Positions 11,634 through 20,894 of a stretch of 64,000 nt of DNA are shown in pieces. The translations under genes were made by a program, and so were the position numbers. Origin of the DNA: Diadema setosum (Eukaryota; Echinodermata; Echinoidea; Diadematoida; Diadematidae); assembly GCF_964275005.1 (NCBI RefSeq), contig NW_027307649.1, forward strand, positions 883,001 through 947,000. Direction: 5' to 3'. Below the pieces are notes generated by a model. That model did not search any database and was not told the origin of the DNA. It worked only from the letters and a program-made list of their open reading frames with translations. Positions within the stretch are counted from its first letter, which is position 1. Every line of letters starts with the position of its first letter.

Positions 11634-11956
11634 CGCACATGCACACGCACACACAACGTACACCCACCTCAGACAGTACTGCCAAATCATACACTGGGAA
11701 GACACTATGAAGATGTAATATGATATACGCACACAAGTATGTCTCGTATGGAATTTTGTATACATTTTGTTCAAGTGGTGTTATATTTTGCACCACTTTC
11801 ACTTTTCTTTTTCCTGTGAAGTGTGGATTCTTCAGACGGCGGATGAGGGAGGAGATGGAAAGATTAATCCAGGAGAAGGACGAACGGGAATCCCTCAGCC
11901 CGGATGGTCTTCTAAACGATACCGACTACCCAGAAGACAACTTTCGGTCGTATTAG
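52..11956 (+). CDS. ITGA: Integrin alpha subunit, 3' part (last six exons)
   Basis: Six exons (52-159, 1859-2020, 6483-6596, 7167-7271, 8933-9055, 11822-11956) all meet AG...GT rules and join in phase 0 to give 248 residues ending at a TAG. The product is the end of an integrin alpha chain, a cell-surface adhesion receptor that pairs with a beta chain and links ligand outside to the cytoskeleton inside. What shows it: a leg-domain segment with the NLGPS-type start of a calf beta strand, a Cys pair region (CFNTECAYIPC), a single transmembrane helix after KPVPKWV, and a cytoplasmic CGFFRRR motif, the alpha-chain hallmark (GFFKR/GFFRR). The 5' part (beta-propeller, thigh, calf-1) lies outside the window. 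The GFFRRR form followed by acidic helix is like vertebrate alpha-4/alpha-9 tails, but this is weak evidence for subfamily. Neighbour: a TLR cassette array starts just downstream on the same strand. Confidence 0.92.
160..950. other. Intron A-B, left part
   Basis: AT-rich intron sequence. No gene, RNA or repeat family was recognised here apart from short A/T runs. Confidence 0.6.
951..1814. mobile_element. TTAACCC-ended non-coding element, degenerate copy
   Basis: Starts at a C homopolymer (GACCCCCCCCC) and shares blocks with the element at 7451-8239: the GACATTTCACGCC-like start, AAGTCTCCCGCAT, GAGACCAAATTTGC and the end TCAAATAGCCCAGTTA...TAGGGTTAA. The right end is itself duplicated: two ~100-bp blocks at about 1611-1702 and 1713-1814 both carry CGGCAGCCGA, a C run and AGGGTTAA. 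No reading frame of note. It lies inside the first visible integrin intron. Confidence 0.65.
1859..2020 (+). CDS. ITGA: Integrin alpha exon B (extracellular leg loop)
   Basis: 54 codons after a good acceptor (TTTCTTTCAG) and before GTAAATAC. It opens MKGTGTCDIHSL and has a polar, Pro/Thr-rich middle with one N-glycosylation sequon (NKT) and ends KNKRL. The hydrophilic insert ending in basic residues lies where alpha chains that are cleaved into heavy and light chains carry their processing loop; KNKR could be a furin-like site, an inference only. Phase 0 at both ends. Confidence 0.85.
2116..3941. mobile_element. TTAA-flanked long-TIR element with nested insert
   Basis: Left end TTAAAGGACAAGTTCACCTT and right end AAGGTGAACTTGTCCTTTAA are perfect inverses. 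The inversion continues inward for over 200 bp with decay (ATTAGTAGAACGCATCA against TGATGAGTTCTACTAAT). TTAA at both ends fits a TTAA target as used by piggyBac-type elements, though the superfamily is not proven. No transposase frame is present. A second element (2347-3630) sits inside it. Confidence 0.75.
2347..3630 (+). mobile_element. Hairpin / CGTC / AGGTCA-repeat element (nested)
   Basis: Opens with a hairpin (GTCTCGCC...GGCGAGAC, 2347-2375), then a CCGTCCGTCGTCCGTC microsatellite (2394-2418), then six to seven tandem units of 157-158 bp, and closes with TGGGCGAGAC (3592-3601), the inverse of its start, followed by a small GGCGATTGCC hairpin. Units carry AGGTCAAAGGTCA. The same order of parts is seen in the element at 24538-25165, which has a different hairpin. 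It resembles non-autonomous Helitron/Helentron elements by architecture only. Confidence 0.6.
3940..4300. mobile_element. Palindromic MITE, AAGCCCGCCGCACACTA ends
   Basis: Ends AAGCCCGCCGCACACTA and TAGTGTGCGGCGGGCTT are exact inverses and the body is rich in nested palindromes (CGGTCGTACGACCG near 3969). 361 bp, no coding capacity. It abuts the TTAA element on its left, sharing the CCTTTAAG junction. Confidence 0.75.
4301..5340. other. Intron B-C, AT-rich stretch
   Basis: AT-rich intron sequence with no gene or repeat recognised. Short open frames at 4522-4775 overlap in two frames and show no family features. Confidence 0.5.
5360..5985. repeat. Head-to-head pair of tRNA-derived SINEs (600-bp palindrome)
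   Basis: Two arms of about 300 bp are near-perfect inverse copies around a centre near 5660. Each arm holds a tRNA-like core (right arm + strand 5811-5885, left arm - strand about 5483-5557) with an A box TGGTCTAGTGG (5819-5829), a B box GGTTCGAATCC (5863-5873) and a clean 5-bp T stem with TTCGAAT loop. The acceptor stem is imperfect and the anticodon loop is nine bases, so these are SINE heads, not working tRNA genes. The arms share the body ACGTCGATGTAGGGCAATTT. Confidence 0.75.
5986..6482. other. Intron B-C, right end
   Basis: No repeat or gene recognised. It ends in a TC-rich tract and the acceptor CTTCCAG of exon C. Confidence 0.5.
6483..6596 (+). CDS. ITGA: Integrin alpha exon C (Cys-rich calf-2 strand)
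   Basis: 38 codons between AATCTTCCAG and GTGAGATG. Reads TCFNTECAYIPCTVDTLEQG then GAVVEFSMRIFEDTFLK. Three Cys in CFNTECAYIPC match the conserved Cys pattern before the last beta strands of integrin alpha chains (C-x(n)-C-x(4)-C). Joins in phase 0 to the exons on each side. Confidence 0.88.
6597..7166. other. Intron C-D
   Basis: 570-bp intron with a 26-base T run near 6652-6677, another near 7046-7060 and a short CA run near 6745. Nothing else recognised. Confidence 0.6.
7167..7271 (+). CDS. ITGA: Integrin alpha exon D (last extracellular strands)
   Basis: 35 codons between TTGATCTGCAG and GTGAGTTG. Reads EDLGKIELVAEGKIGVDDP then LRRHIQPTSDRPDLVK. Alternating hydrophobic residues fit the final calf-2 beta strands just before the membrane. 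Phase 0 at both ends. Confidence 0.85.
7451..8239. mobile_element. TTAACCCTAACTAGG-ended element
   Basis: Ends GTTAACCCTAACTAGGCCGG and CCGGCCTAGTTAGGGTTAAAC are inverse over about 19 bases, then G/C homopolymers follow inside on both sides. 789 bp, AT-rich body with ACATAAGAAATT repeats, no coding frame. Related to the copy at 951-1814. Lies in intron D-E. Confidence 0.75.
8240..8932. other. Intron D-E, right part
   Basis: No repeat family or gene recognised; ends in TTCCACTCTTTGTCCAG, the acceptor of the transmembrane exon. Confidence 0.5.
8933..9055 (+). CDS. ITGA: Integrin alpha exon E (transmembrane helix)
   Basis: 41 codons between CTTTGTCCAG and GTAAGAAC. Ends the ectodomain (IVTLIYTESSVSNKPVPKWV) and then holds one strongly hydrophobic stretch (IAVSIAAGIVCLVAVILVMW) closed by K, the typical integrin alpha transmembrane helix directly before the GFF motif encoded in the next exon. 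Confidence 0.92.
9056..10465. other. Intron E-F, left part
   Basis: Contains a one-ended repeat start (TTAAAGGGGCATTCCGGACG, near 9330) that looks like the end of a TIR element without a visible partner, and two short repeats of CTGCGAGCGGAGCT near 9990-10025. No gene seen. Confidence 0.45.
10470..10517. repeat. CA microsatellite 1
   Basis: Long (AC)n with one CG interruption. Confidence 0.95.
10683..10727. repeat. CA microsatellite 2
   Basis: (AC)n split by ATTAA. Confidence 0.95.
10912..10981. repeat. CA microsatellite 3
   Basis: (CA)n of about 70 bases with small interruptions. Confidence 0.95.
11587..11655. repeat. CA microsatellite 4
   Basis: (AC)n of about 69 bases, about 165 bases before the last integrin coding exon; reads as (TG)n on the other strand. 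Confidence 0.95.
11822..11956 (+). CDS. ITGA: Integrin alpha last coding exon (GFFRR cytoplasmic tail)
   Basis: 45 codons including the TAG. After acceptor TTCCTGTGAAG it reads CGFFRRRMREEMERLIQEKD and continues with ERESLSPDGLLNDTDYPEDN to FRSY and stop. GFFRR is the membrane-proximal alpha-chain motif that clasps the beta tail and holds the receptor inactive. The tail is 44 residues, with a charged helix and then an acidic Ser/Pro-rich end. The 2.8 kb intron before it is full of CA repeats. Confidence 0.93.
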   Translation, partial: CGFFRRRMREEMERLIQEKDERESLSPDGLLNDTDYPEDNFRSY

Positions 11957-12717
11957 GGACCTATGTCTCCATGGCAACAGGGGAGGATGGAGGAAGCGAT
12001 CGAGTGAGAAACATTCTGCCCTGCGTTTAAGAGGGAGTCTGTTATAGAAGCACGTACTGAGTGTAATATTATGGCAGTAGTTTCTTCACGTTTCATGTAG
12101 ACACGTTCTTCGATTGATGAGCAGGCTCAAAAGCTGCTGTTGAAGGCAAAAGGGAATATCGACAATATTTTTTTTTAAAGTATATATATTTCGATGCCTC
12201 GTTGGTAAACTCTTAGTATTTATTTGTTACACCACTTTTGAAATTAGCATTGTTGTGCATGCAATGAATCTAGTGTTGTATCAAAGAGAGGTGTAGATTT
12301 GTGTATCTCTAAACGCACAATTAAAAGCAAAAACAAACAAAAGCGTGTCGACAACAGGAAAAGCCACTTTGATCATTCCATAGATGTAAGTGTAAAAATG
12401 TCACCAAAGACGTCAGCACCAAATTGTTGGGACTTTCTGTTGTCTTAAAAAACCAGATATAGCTCAGCATCTTGAACTTCCCCACAAGATGCAGAAAGTA
12501 GTGCTAAAGCTCGCCTGGACAATACTGCTAAATTCTCCTTTATTTACCACGTGACCACCAGAAAATGATGATATTACATGTATATGCATAACTCCTGTCC
12601 ACTTTACCCATGTTTGCAAATTTTCCAAGTTGTGATTTCCTTTTCAAGCATGAAGATTTAAACTTGCAGGTAGGATAGCTAGTGTAAGTGTAAGCGCATA
12701 TGTATTAATGTCTACAA
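11957..12717 (+). other. ITGA: Integrin 3' UTR, unique part
   Basis: Follows the TAG of the integrin alpha gene. This stretch is not repeated elsewhere in the window. An ATTAAA-like signal lies near 12318. At about 12718 sequence begins that recurs in the three later cassettes, so the true 3' UTR may run into the cassette, up to an AATAAA at about 16373. Confidence 0.55.
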
Positions 12718-14612
12718 AAATGACAGTAATCATTTGAAAATAAAAGAAAAATAATCAGTGTATCTCCACATGGCAAAATGCTGGATGATATATTAAACCT
12801 CCCTTCCCATTGCATGGTTAAAATGTTACTTGAACTATAAAATGTGGGAGTAACGGGGGTATCTGGTATTGTAAAGATTTGGGATATCACTCTCGCAGTT
12901 CTTTCCTAGTACATACCATTTAAGTTGTGGAAATACTTGCATCTTTCGAGATGGTAAGCCGAACTTTTGCTTATTTGGATGTGTTTCTGATACTTCATTA
13001 TCTAAACTATTCATTTCACTTCATGTTGTAACATCAGCACATCCCTATTGGACTTTCACCTACAGTTTGTTATTATTCTTACTTTGACTACTAATTAAAC
13101 CAAACTGAATCAGTGAGTAGGAGGATATTTATTGTTTTCCCTTGTTGTGTAGAGTTAAAATGGACACACAAGTATCACTTGAAACATTGTTACAGATGTC
13201 TTGTCACGGTCTATGTGTGCTTATGACTTTGTATGAACGACGAGGATGTGCTTGTGTAATCATGCACAATTAGTGTCTAAAACCCTAACGATATCATTGT
13301 CACAAATTGTGTTTATTTTTAGCATTAGCAGGAATTGTATTTGTAAGGAAGAATTTATGTATTTGGACCTCTTCTGACATTTGTTTAACGTGTCAATTCA
13401 CATGCAGCAGTTTTAAGAGCAGTGCCTCGTGACCAACTAAAAACGGTGTATTGTGAGTAAAAATTATGTCTACGCAAAACAACTCTTGTGAGCAACATAT
13501 CTTGTGAACCCTCCTGTTTTTCACAATAATTGTAGCCTCTTCAGCCACTAAGAATACATACCACCACCTTACCGTAAGAAAAGCTATAAAGAAGTATAAT
13601 CACTGTGAAATATTTCCAGTGTGAATTGTTCACGCTCCCTACCAAGCATGCACGCACCAAGATGTAAATCCACCAAACTGCTGTGATCTATTTATTACGT
13701 GTTTTCTAGAATGATGTTTCCTGAAACATGAATTGCAGTTAGATTGAATGGAAGGCGTGTAATATATATAGGCAGAATAGACTTGCAGGACAAAGGGAAA
13801 ACAAGATGCGATTTGTAGGATTTATATCTAAGAGGCTGTGATAAAAAATGAAAAAAAAAAATGAAAAAAATAGCTGTTCTGTGCCAGAATATAAGACGTT
13901 CGTTAGGTGCTTTGTGTGTTCGGGAGAAATATGCTATGTTCTGAGGGTCCTTACATGACATTAGTCGCAAGCTTTGCAGACTTAAGTTTATCAGAGTATG
14001 CATCGATTAAAGTATTAACTCTGTATCTTTGCTGACTTGTTCGTGGAGATGGCATGTGCAAAGTTTTCTTCTTTACAGGCAATGCCTTTAGTTATAGCCG
14101 TCTAGTCTAGCCACGAATTGCTGAGTGCAATCAGGTCTGTACGCATTTTTGTTTTTAATCATCCTTTTAAGGCGGCACGGCACGGAATGTACAGTAATGT
14201 TGTTGTCTTTCTAGAGAGTCAAGGTAACATTGTACATTTTATTGTAAGCAAAACAAAAGGACAACTTTGTTATTATTGAAGCTGCACTGCTCTTTGTAAC
14301 ACAGAAAATATTTGAAGATTTTGTTTGTTTGTTTGAGCCTCTTATGCCAGGCAAAGTTTTATCAGTATTTAAGTTTGTCGACTGCAGCAGGGAAATTAGA
14401 CTACTGTGCGATCTTGCCAGCTCTCACAATGTACATAATTACAAAATATTGTATTTTTTTTTCCGGTTCTAATCTTTGTAAATACTCGTCTCCCTTATTA
14501 TCGCTTTGACGGTGTGACGCAATTGAGCAGAAGGCAGAATGATGTCGTGTATTTACACCCTCAGTAGTACTAGATCCAAATACGACCACACACTGATAGA
14601 CAAAGAACAAGC

Positions 14613-14776
14613 CAGGGGCGGATCCAGGAATTCTGTAAAGAGGGGGCGCCTTTACAAAATCAAAGGGGGAGGGGGCACACACACCCCTTACCTATTTTTT
14701 TTTTTTTTTTTTTGCTATTAATTTCTCTTGTTTTAACAAAGAAAAAATAAAGTGCGCTCCCTCTGGATCCGCCACT
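14613..14776. mobile_element. Small TIR element, CAGGGGCGGATCCAG ends
   Basis: Ends CAGGGGCGGATCCAGGAATT and CTGGATCCGCCACTG are inverse (CAGTGGCGGATCCAG). CAAGC stands on both sides, a likely target duplication. 164 bp with T run inside. The same insertion is at 30298-30420 in copy 2 and its right half starts copy 3 near 43842, so it predates the duplication; copy 4 ends just before this site. Confidence 0.7.
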
Positions 14777-15559
14777 GCAAGCGATCTGGTTAACGGATAA
14801 CGGCGACTGTTTTTTCTCCAGTTCTTGTTTGTAGTATTTCGTGATAGAGAAGCTTTGCTTCTTCTTTGTTTCTTCCCATCTGTATCAATGGTAATCAAAG
14901 CGCCGACGTAGACTTTATTTCACCCGTAGTTTTATGGAGAGATTTTTCTTTTTCTTTTTTTTTAAAATCAAGGTATGTGATACATGAAGATACGTGTGTG
15001 GACTAGCATGATTTGAATGAGATCACGAAAACAAAATATATGTGCTGGTATATGTCCCTATGCGGATATGCATACGTGGGACTATGTCATTTATTTGAAG
15101 GTAATGCGAATATGCCACAAACGGTTAGCAATAATTTGATTCCGTTTTACGTTATGCTGAACGTAGAAATGGGATTCATTCGCTTTTACACACAAGTAAC
15201 ACAGCCGATGGTGTGTCAGTCTACAAGAACGAAAGAGGTGTGAGAATACTGTAGAGCTTCCAATATGGAATGAAAGAAGAAAGTGAAATTAGACCGAAAT
15301 CAAACCAGTTACTGACATATTATATGTGCGCACTCGTTCAGGTCGTAGAACTAGCCGAAAGCCTCGTAACGTATAGTGCAAGTATGAAAATTCATTGCGG
15401 CCCATATAGGCGTACCACAAGGAACTGTGCATGGTTTACAAGACAGCCAAGCTGAATGAGTTGTAAATGTGAATGTATGACACTCTTCGTAGTTTGGACA
15501 TATTAAGAAGGGGAGATATGAATTATGTTCTGAAGTGGAATTGATTGATATATTACCAG

Positions 15560-15587
15560 CCAACAACAACAACAACAATGACAACAA

Positions 15588-15628
<41 letters not shown>
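15560..15628 (+). repeat. CAA trinucleotide repeat
   Basis: About 22 CAA triplets with small breaks. The same site in copy 3 (about 44870-44886) has only about six, so the array changed in length after duplication. Confidence 0.9.
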
Positions 15629-16370
15629 GAAAGAATATCAACGGTACTAGCACCCTTGCTAATTCGATACGTATTTTGAATACGAAAATATTGTTCCTCC
15701 TCTCAGTCAAGACGACAACTTACAATTTAGGACAAGCAGATATTGATGATATTAAAGTACCATGATTTTTACCGATATTCTTTTTTGTTTCCATTTGTAG
15801 GCGGCATTGGATATCTGTGAAGTTTAATTCACATGTCCTTCACCACTAACGCGTGTTATCTCGTGGCCCTATATGATAATTCTGACAGGTAGATGATGAT
15901 AATCTTCGTACTTCAGCACAAGATATTCACATCACAACACATGTTTAACAAGAAATGGAATGCTTGCATGTTAGTTTGTTTTTCGTAAGATATCAATACA
16001 ATTTTAACGTGAAATTTGGGTGGTTTTTTTTTTTTTTTTTTGCATATGGCAATCAATGAATTCTACAATCGTCCTTAAACTGATAAAGAAAGGATAACCT
16101 CTATAAAGTCAGGCAGAAAATCACCTTCAGTTTTTGTGAATTTACCGAACGATAAAGCGATACTGTCCTCAAGTCACACGAATATATTACTTTGCAAGGT
16201 ATTTGCAAAAAAAAAAGGTGAATTATAAAAAGAGAGGTCGTAGAAACATATATTATGTACAGTATACTGTGCGACAAACACAATAGACTGTATATGTAAA
16301 AAAAAAATGCTGTTATATTTCATATCGTTATTGTATATTGTGTACATACTCTAGCGATTGTTTTAACAAC

Positions 16371-16378
16371 TGAATAAA
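16371..16378 (+). terminator. Candidate poly(A) signal (AATAAA)
   Basis: AACTGAATAAACACC lies in a block kept in copies 1, 2 (about 31071) and 3 (about 45611). It is the best candidate 3' end for a long integrin transcript in copy 1, about 4.4 kb after the stop codon. No transcript data support it here. Confidence 0.35.
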
Positions 16379-16497
16379 CACCTACAAAAAGATTTGCATA
16401 TTATTATTGTAGAATTAGATGTCCTGTGTTTTTCTTCAACGCGATGGGGTTTCTAAAAAAGGGCATGTTGCACCCATATATATATATATATATATAT

Positions 16498-16770
16498 AGT
16501 TAACAACAAAATTATTCATACCCTTGAGAAATTATTAGTTTGGAGCAGATTTCTTACAAGTGAAGGATGGAGTGATGGTGATTGGGTGTTAACTTTTTAC
16601 TCTTATTCGTCCTCCATAAATTGACATTAATTCCAGTTTCTCCTCATTTGCATAATAATAGAAAATCCATGAGATATAACACCCAATCACTGTCACTTCA
16701 TCGTTTACTTGTAAGAAATCTGCTCAAAACTAAAAATTTCCCAGGGGTATGAATAATTTTGTTGTTAACT
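16498..16770. mobile_element. Tc1/mariner-type MITE
   Basis: Ends AGTTAACAACAAAATTATTC and its inverse GAATAATTTTGTTGTTAACT bound 273 bp with decaying inverse arms (TTTCTTACAAGTGAAGGATG against the right-arm partner). Inserted in a TA tract that stands uninterrupted in copies 2 and 3, so it came after the duplication. Non-coding. Confidence 0.8.
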
Positions 16771-16784
16771 GTACAAATATATAC

Positions 16785-17462
16785 AGTGTATATCAGAAAA
16801 AAAGATAATCTAACTTTGGTTACTATTTCATAATTGTCAGCTATGGAGAGCTCAATGATGGCTGTGAGGAAAGTGAACTCTTCTCTTTCAATTGATACTT
16901 AATAATATTGACTAATGTCACTCATGACTGAGTACATGAACTTTAAAGACAACAATGACAAATTGCACTTTTTTCCAAGTTTTATCACCTTGAAGTCCAT
17001 TTTGTGTATATGTGTGTGTGTGTTCACATTAACGGATTTTAACACATAACTCGAGGCGACAAACCATGTCTTGAATATGAAGAGAGAAAAATGGATAATT
17101 GGTTAGCCTTAATGGGAGTGACCAAGTTATCGACAACGTGGCTATGTTGAAGGTTATGGACCATAAAAGGCTAAAAGAAACCCTAAATACAAACCTCCAG
17201 TTGTGCAGGCTGGCCTGCTACTTTGACCATTTTCATTGACAGATCTCACCCACTCAGTGAGACATTCATTGTTCTTTTACGATAACACTCAAACTTGGAA
17301 AAAGCTCATGTGCTCAGTCGTGTATGACATTTGCCGACATAATTAGGTACCACTTGATAGAAGAAGAGTTCTTTTTTCCTCACAACCAACATTGTGCTCT
17401 CCACAGCAGCTGACAGGTTTAAAATAGTAACCTTCCAAATTTGGATTACCTTTTTTGATATG

Positions 17463-17465
<3 letters not shown>
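16785..17465. mobile_element. TA-bordered foldback MITE
   Basis: Left arm from CAGTGTATATCAGAAAAAAA to about 16990 and right arm from about 17290 to TTTTTTGATATGCACTATAT are inverse over about 190 bp (GGTTGTGAGGAAA against TTTCCTCACAACC). TA microsatellites lie on both outer sides. Present in all three full cassettes: copy 2 about 31250-36250 (split by the 4.28 kb element) and copy 3 about 45765-46430. Confidence 0.75.

Positions 17466-17533
<68 letters not shown>
17464..17533. repeat. TA microsatellite
   Basis: About 35 TA units beside the foldback MITE end. Similar tracts: 31177-31217, 32693-32748, 36264-36310, 46432-46520. Confidence 0.95.
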
Positions 17534-17535
<2 letters not shown>

Positions 17536-17599
17536 AATTGAACCATCCTAATCTGTTCAAAAAGTGATTGAAATGAGGGAGAGAGAAAGTTAGGAAGTG

Positions 17600-17799
17600 C
17601 AAGTTCGCAGAAAAGGGAGAAAAGAGCGTTAAACGATTTCGGTCACTCAGGCGTGCTATGTTTTGTTTCCGAGTGAAAACACTGCCTGTCCGAAAGAATA
17701 TGGTCCAGAAAAGTGCTAATATCTCGATTTCGGTTTTGTTTTAAGCCGTCAAATTTTGACACTATAGGCCTAAAGCTACAGAAAGGATTACTCTTCCAG
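17600..17799 (+). other. Candidate non-coding first exon of TLR copy 1
   Basis: A non-repeat block conserved in all cassettes (about 36365-36510 and 46735-46946). It ends in TCTTCCAG|GTAAGACA, a near-perfect splice donor (GT at 17800), kept in copy 3 (GT at 46947) and missing in copy 2. Together with the conserved acceptor at 20910 it could make a 5' UTR intron. This is inference; no transcript is available. Confidence 0.3.
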
Positions 17800-17877
17800 G
17801 TAAGACAAACTTTTTTGGGGGTCTGTCAACATAACTTACTACATTGTGTCTTAGTCTATTTACAAAGAATCCTATAT

Positions 17878-17919
17878 TTGTGTGTGTATGTGTGTGCGTG
17901 TGTGTGTGTGTGTGTGTGG
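17878..17919. repeat. TG microsatellite
   Basis: (TG)n; expanded in copy 3 at about 47028-47087 and nearly replaced by a G run in copy 2 (about 36581-36606). Confidence 0.9.
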
Positions 17920-17941
17920 ATTTGAATTGGGCTGTCATATG

Positions 17942-19808
17942 CAGGGTGGTCCAAAAAGAACGAAACACCTAAGATCTTGAATTTCAGCAATATTGTTGCA
18001 AATATCTCATTATTTTGCATACTATTGGAAAGGCCACTCTTTTTCCATGAGAATAACATCAAGTTCTTTAATTTTGGTTAATGCGATATGATTTTAGGAT
18101 CATTTTTGTCAATCCTTGCAATTTTCAAAATGTGATCATTTTGCACTCTCAGATATACCGAAACCAGCAACAATTCGGCTACCATAGAATACCAGTAGCG
18201 TTCACAATGTGTGGAATGTGGGGCGGACGGTGTGATTGTCATTGTCCGTTATCATTGTAAATGAGACGACCTGCTGGGCTCATTAGGCATTTTCACATCA
18301 GCCCGATGTTTAATTAATTCAATTATAAACCGACACGCAATATTCTCAGTTCTCTTTGTGTCTATCAATGTACACTTAATTAAAAGTACGGGCTTTATTC
18401 CTAAACCACTTATGAACTCACGTCACTGCCAATCATGCCTTTGAAAAAAACTCGCTATTTTCCAGCTAAATTTAACATCTCAGTAGGCGTTTTCAAATCA
18501 GCCGGAGGTTTCCAAATAGCGCGCTATTTTCTGACTTGGGAAATTTTCCCGATAGCGAAATAGCGCGCTATTTGATAATGTGAACACAAATTAGCCCGCT
18601 AATTGTATCGCTCTGATCGAGAACATTTCTCGACTCCAACTCGGGAAATTTCTGAAATAGCGGGATAGTAGCGCGTTATTTGATAATGTGAGAACGACTC
18701 GAGAAATTAGCGCGATGAATCCCATCATGCCTAGCGTGTGTGACCCGATCGATCGAGGCAAACTGCACACAAATCATGAGGAATTTTTGAGAGGGCACAC
18801 ACATGATGCTGTTTGCACATACTTAGCTGTCGAATTAGCTCGAAAAAAATGCGGACTAATTCTCTTCGGGCTGATGTGAATAAGAAATGAAATAGCGCTC
18901 TAATTCGCAATCGCGAAAAATATTTCGAGCTTGGATTTTTATCGGGCTGATGTAAAAACGCCTATTGAGATGCAAAATTTAGCTGGAAAATAGCGAGGTT
19001 TTTTCAAAGGCATGATTGGCAGTGACGTGAGTTCATGAGTGGTTTAGGAATAAAGCCCGTACTTTTAATTAAGTGTACACTGATAAATACAAAGAGAACT
19101 GAGAATATTGCGTGTCGGTTTATGATTAAATCAATTTATGATCTTCATTATGATTGCTTTTCTTTGTAGTTTTCATCCATATGAACACAATTGTAGAGGT
19201 CAGACAGCCCAGATTAGGAATGTTAAAATCGGTCAGTCACATTGTTAAATCGTGTCTTTAAATTATCTTGCGACTGCTCGGAGACACTGTAATTTCACAA
19301 TAGACGTCTCAGAGTCGTGGGCTATAACATAGCGAAGACATCTCAGTCGCAATCGCAATAGAAGAAATCTACAGTCGCGAACTAGTTTCAAGCCCGGTGA
19401 GATTGGGCCGAATGCATAAATCAAGCAATTGCTAGCTAAATTTCTAGCTAAATTTAGCATCTCAATGAGCCCAACAGGTCGTCTCATTCACAATAGTAAC
19501 GGACAATGACAATCACACCGTCCGCCCCACATTCCACACATTGTGAACGCTACTGGTTCTATGGCAGCCGCATTGTCGCTGGTTTCGGTATATCTGAGAG
19601 TGCAAAATGATAACATTTTGAAAATTGCAAGGTTTGACAAAAAATGGTCCTAAAATCATAACGAATTAACCAAAATTAAAGAACTTGGTGTCATTCTATT
19701 GAAAAAAGAATGGCCTTTCCAATAGTATGCAAAATAATGAGATATTTGCAACAATATTGCTGAAATTCTAGATCTTAGTTGTTCCGTTCTTTTTGGGCCA
19801 CCCTGTAT
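17942..19808. mobile_element. Long foldback element, CAGGGTGG ends
   Basis: Ends CAGGGTGGTCCAAAAAGAAC and GTTCTTTTTGGGCCACCCTG are inverse and the arms run inward for several hundred bases. A second inner inverse pair (GTACGGGCTTTATTCCTAAA near 18388 against its inverse near 19047) brackets a centre rich in TAGCGCGCTA palindromes. No transposase frame. Copies 2 (36633 to about 37390) and 3 (47112 to about 48230) keep the left end and part of the inner arm but lack the right end. Confidence 0.7.
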
Positions 19809-19810
19809 TG

Positions 19811-20894
19811 AATGCATACGAATTCTCAGTACATTTATTCATAGGTCATACATTTTTACTTTTGTACTTTTTTGTACTTTGGTACCATCGCTTTTGCTGA
19901 CGTTTTATTTCTTACTGAATGAATTCTCTCAAGTCGTTAGCTAGATTATGAACACTCGTGTATTTCCTTACATATCGGCTATTTTTCATAAAAGTTCATG
20001 AATGCTTAAAATGTTTTCACGTCATGTACTCACTCCTATATATACCATGCGCATTTCTCCACTTCTTGAAAACAACCGCGATTGCATTCCCCCCCCCCCC
20101 CCCGACAACGAGGTTCAACTGTCATGCAGGGGACAGTACATTGCTGTCATAAAATTGTGGTTTTATTAGGGAGCCATCTTACCCACTCCTTTCTTTCACA
20201 AAAACATAATCTCTATAAAGCTGACAGGTCCTTGACAATGTTGAAGGGTGATCACTAAACTCTTTATGCCACTACCGGCTGGCCAGAAAAAAGAAAGAAA
20301 GACAGAAAAGATGGAGGGATGGAAGAAGAGTTATTTCATGCTGAACGTTTGGGACTAAAATGAATTTTATAAAGAACATTTTTTTTTTTTGGTATGAAAA
20401 CACAGCAATCACAGAGGGAACTTTAAGTCTTGTTTCACATGAGATTCCATCAGTGTCCCAAACAGTGAATGTCTTCACCTAAAACGGAGCGTGCAACGAA
20501 TGGAAGGGAAGGACCAAAAAAAGCAGATTGCAATTCCTTATTTACACCTACAGTCAAAATGACAGAATAGTGAAGATATGCTACAAACTTGCTCCTTTCT
20601 TTCAGTTCAGTGTAACGGCCCTTCCTTGTATGCATCCCAGTATACTATACGAATGTGATACACTTTTTCGAAGGCAGCAGCAAATGAGTGACAGTCCTCC
20701 TAGTGCATAGACAGATTCCTGCTTTTACAAAACTACAGACACAATGGAGAGCCGATAATTAGAACATGCACAATTCCCTTTTGTTTTCGGTTTGTTTTCC
20801 TATCTTTCCTTCCTTATTGTAATTTCTTTCATTAGGAAGGAAAGCTCTTAGGAAAGAAATCGCGTAGTGTTTTTTTTTTCTTATAGTTTGATTG
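19811..20894. other. TLR copy 1 upstream flank
   Basis: No coding feature recognised. Contains a C run (20090-20103) and an inverted pair TTCCTTCCT...AGGAAGGAA (about 20807-20842) that is kept in all three cassettes. Confidence 0.5.
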
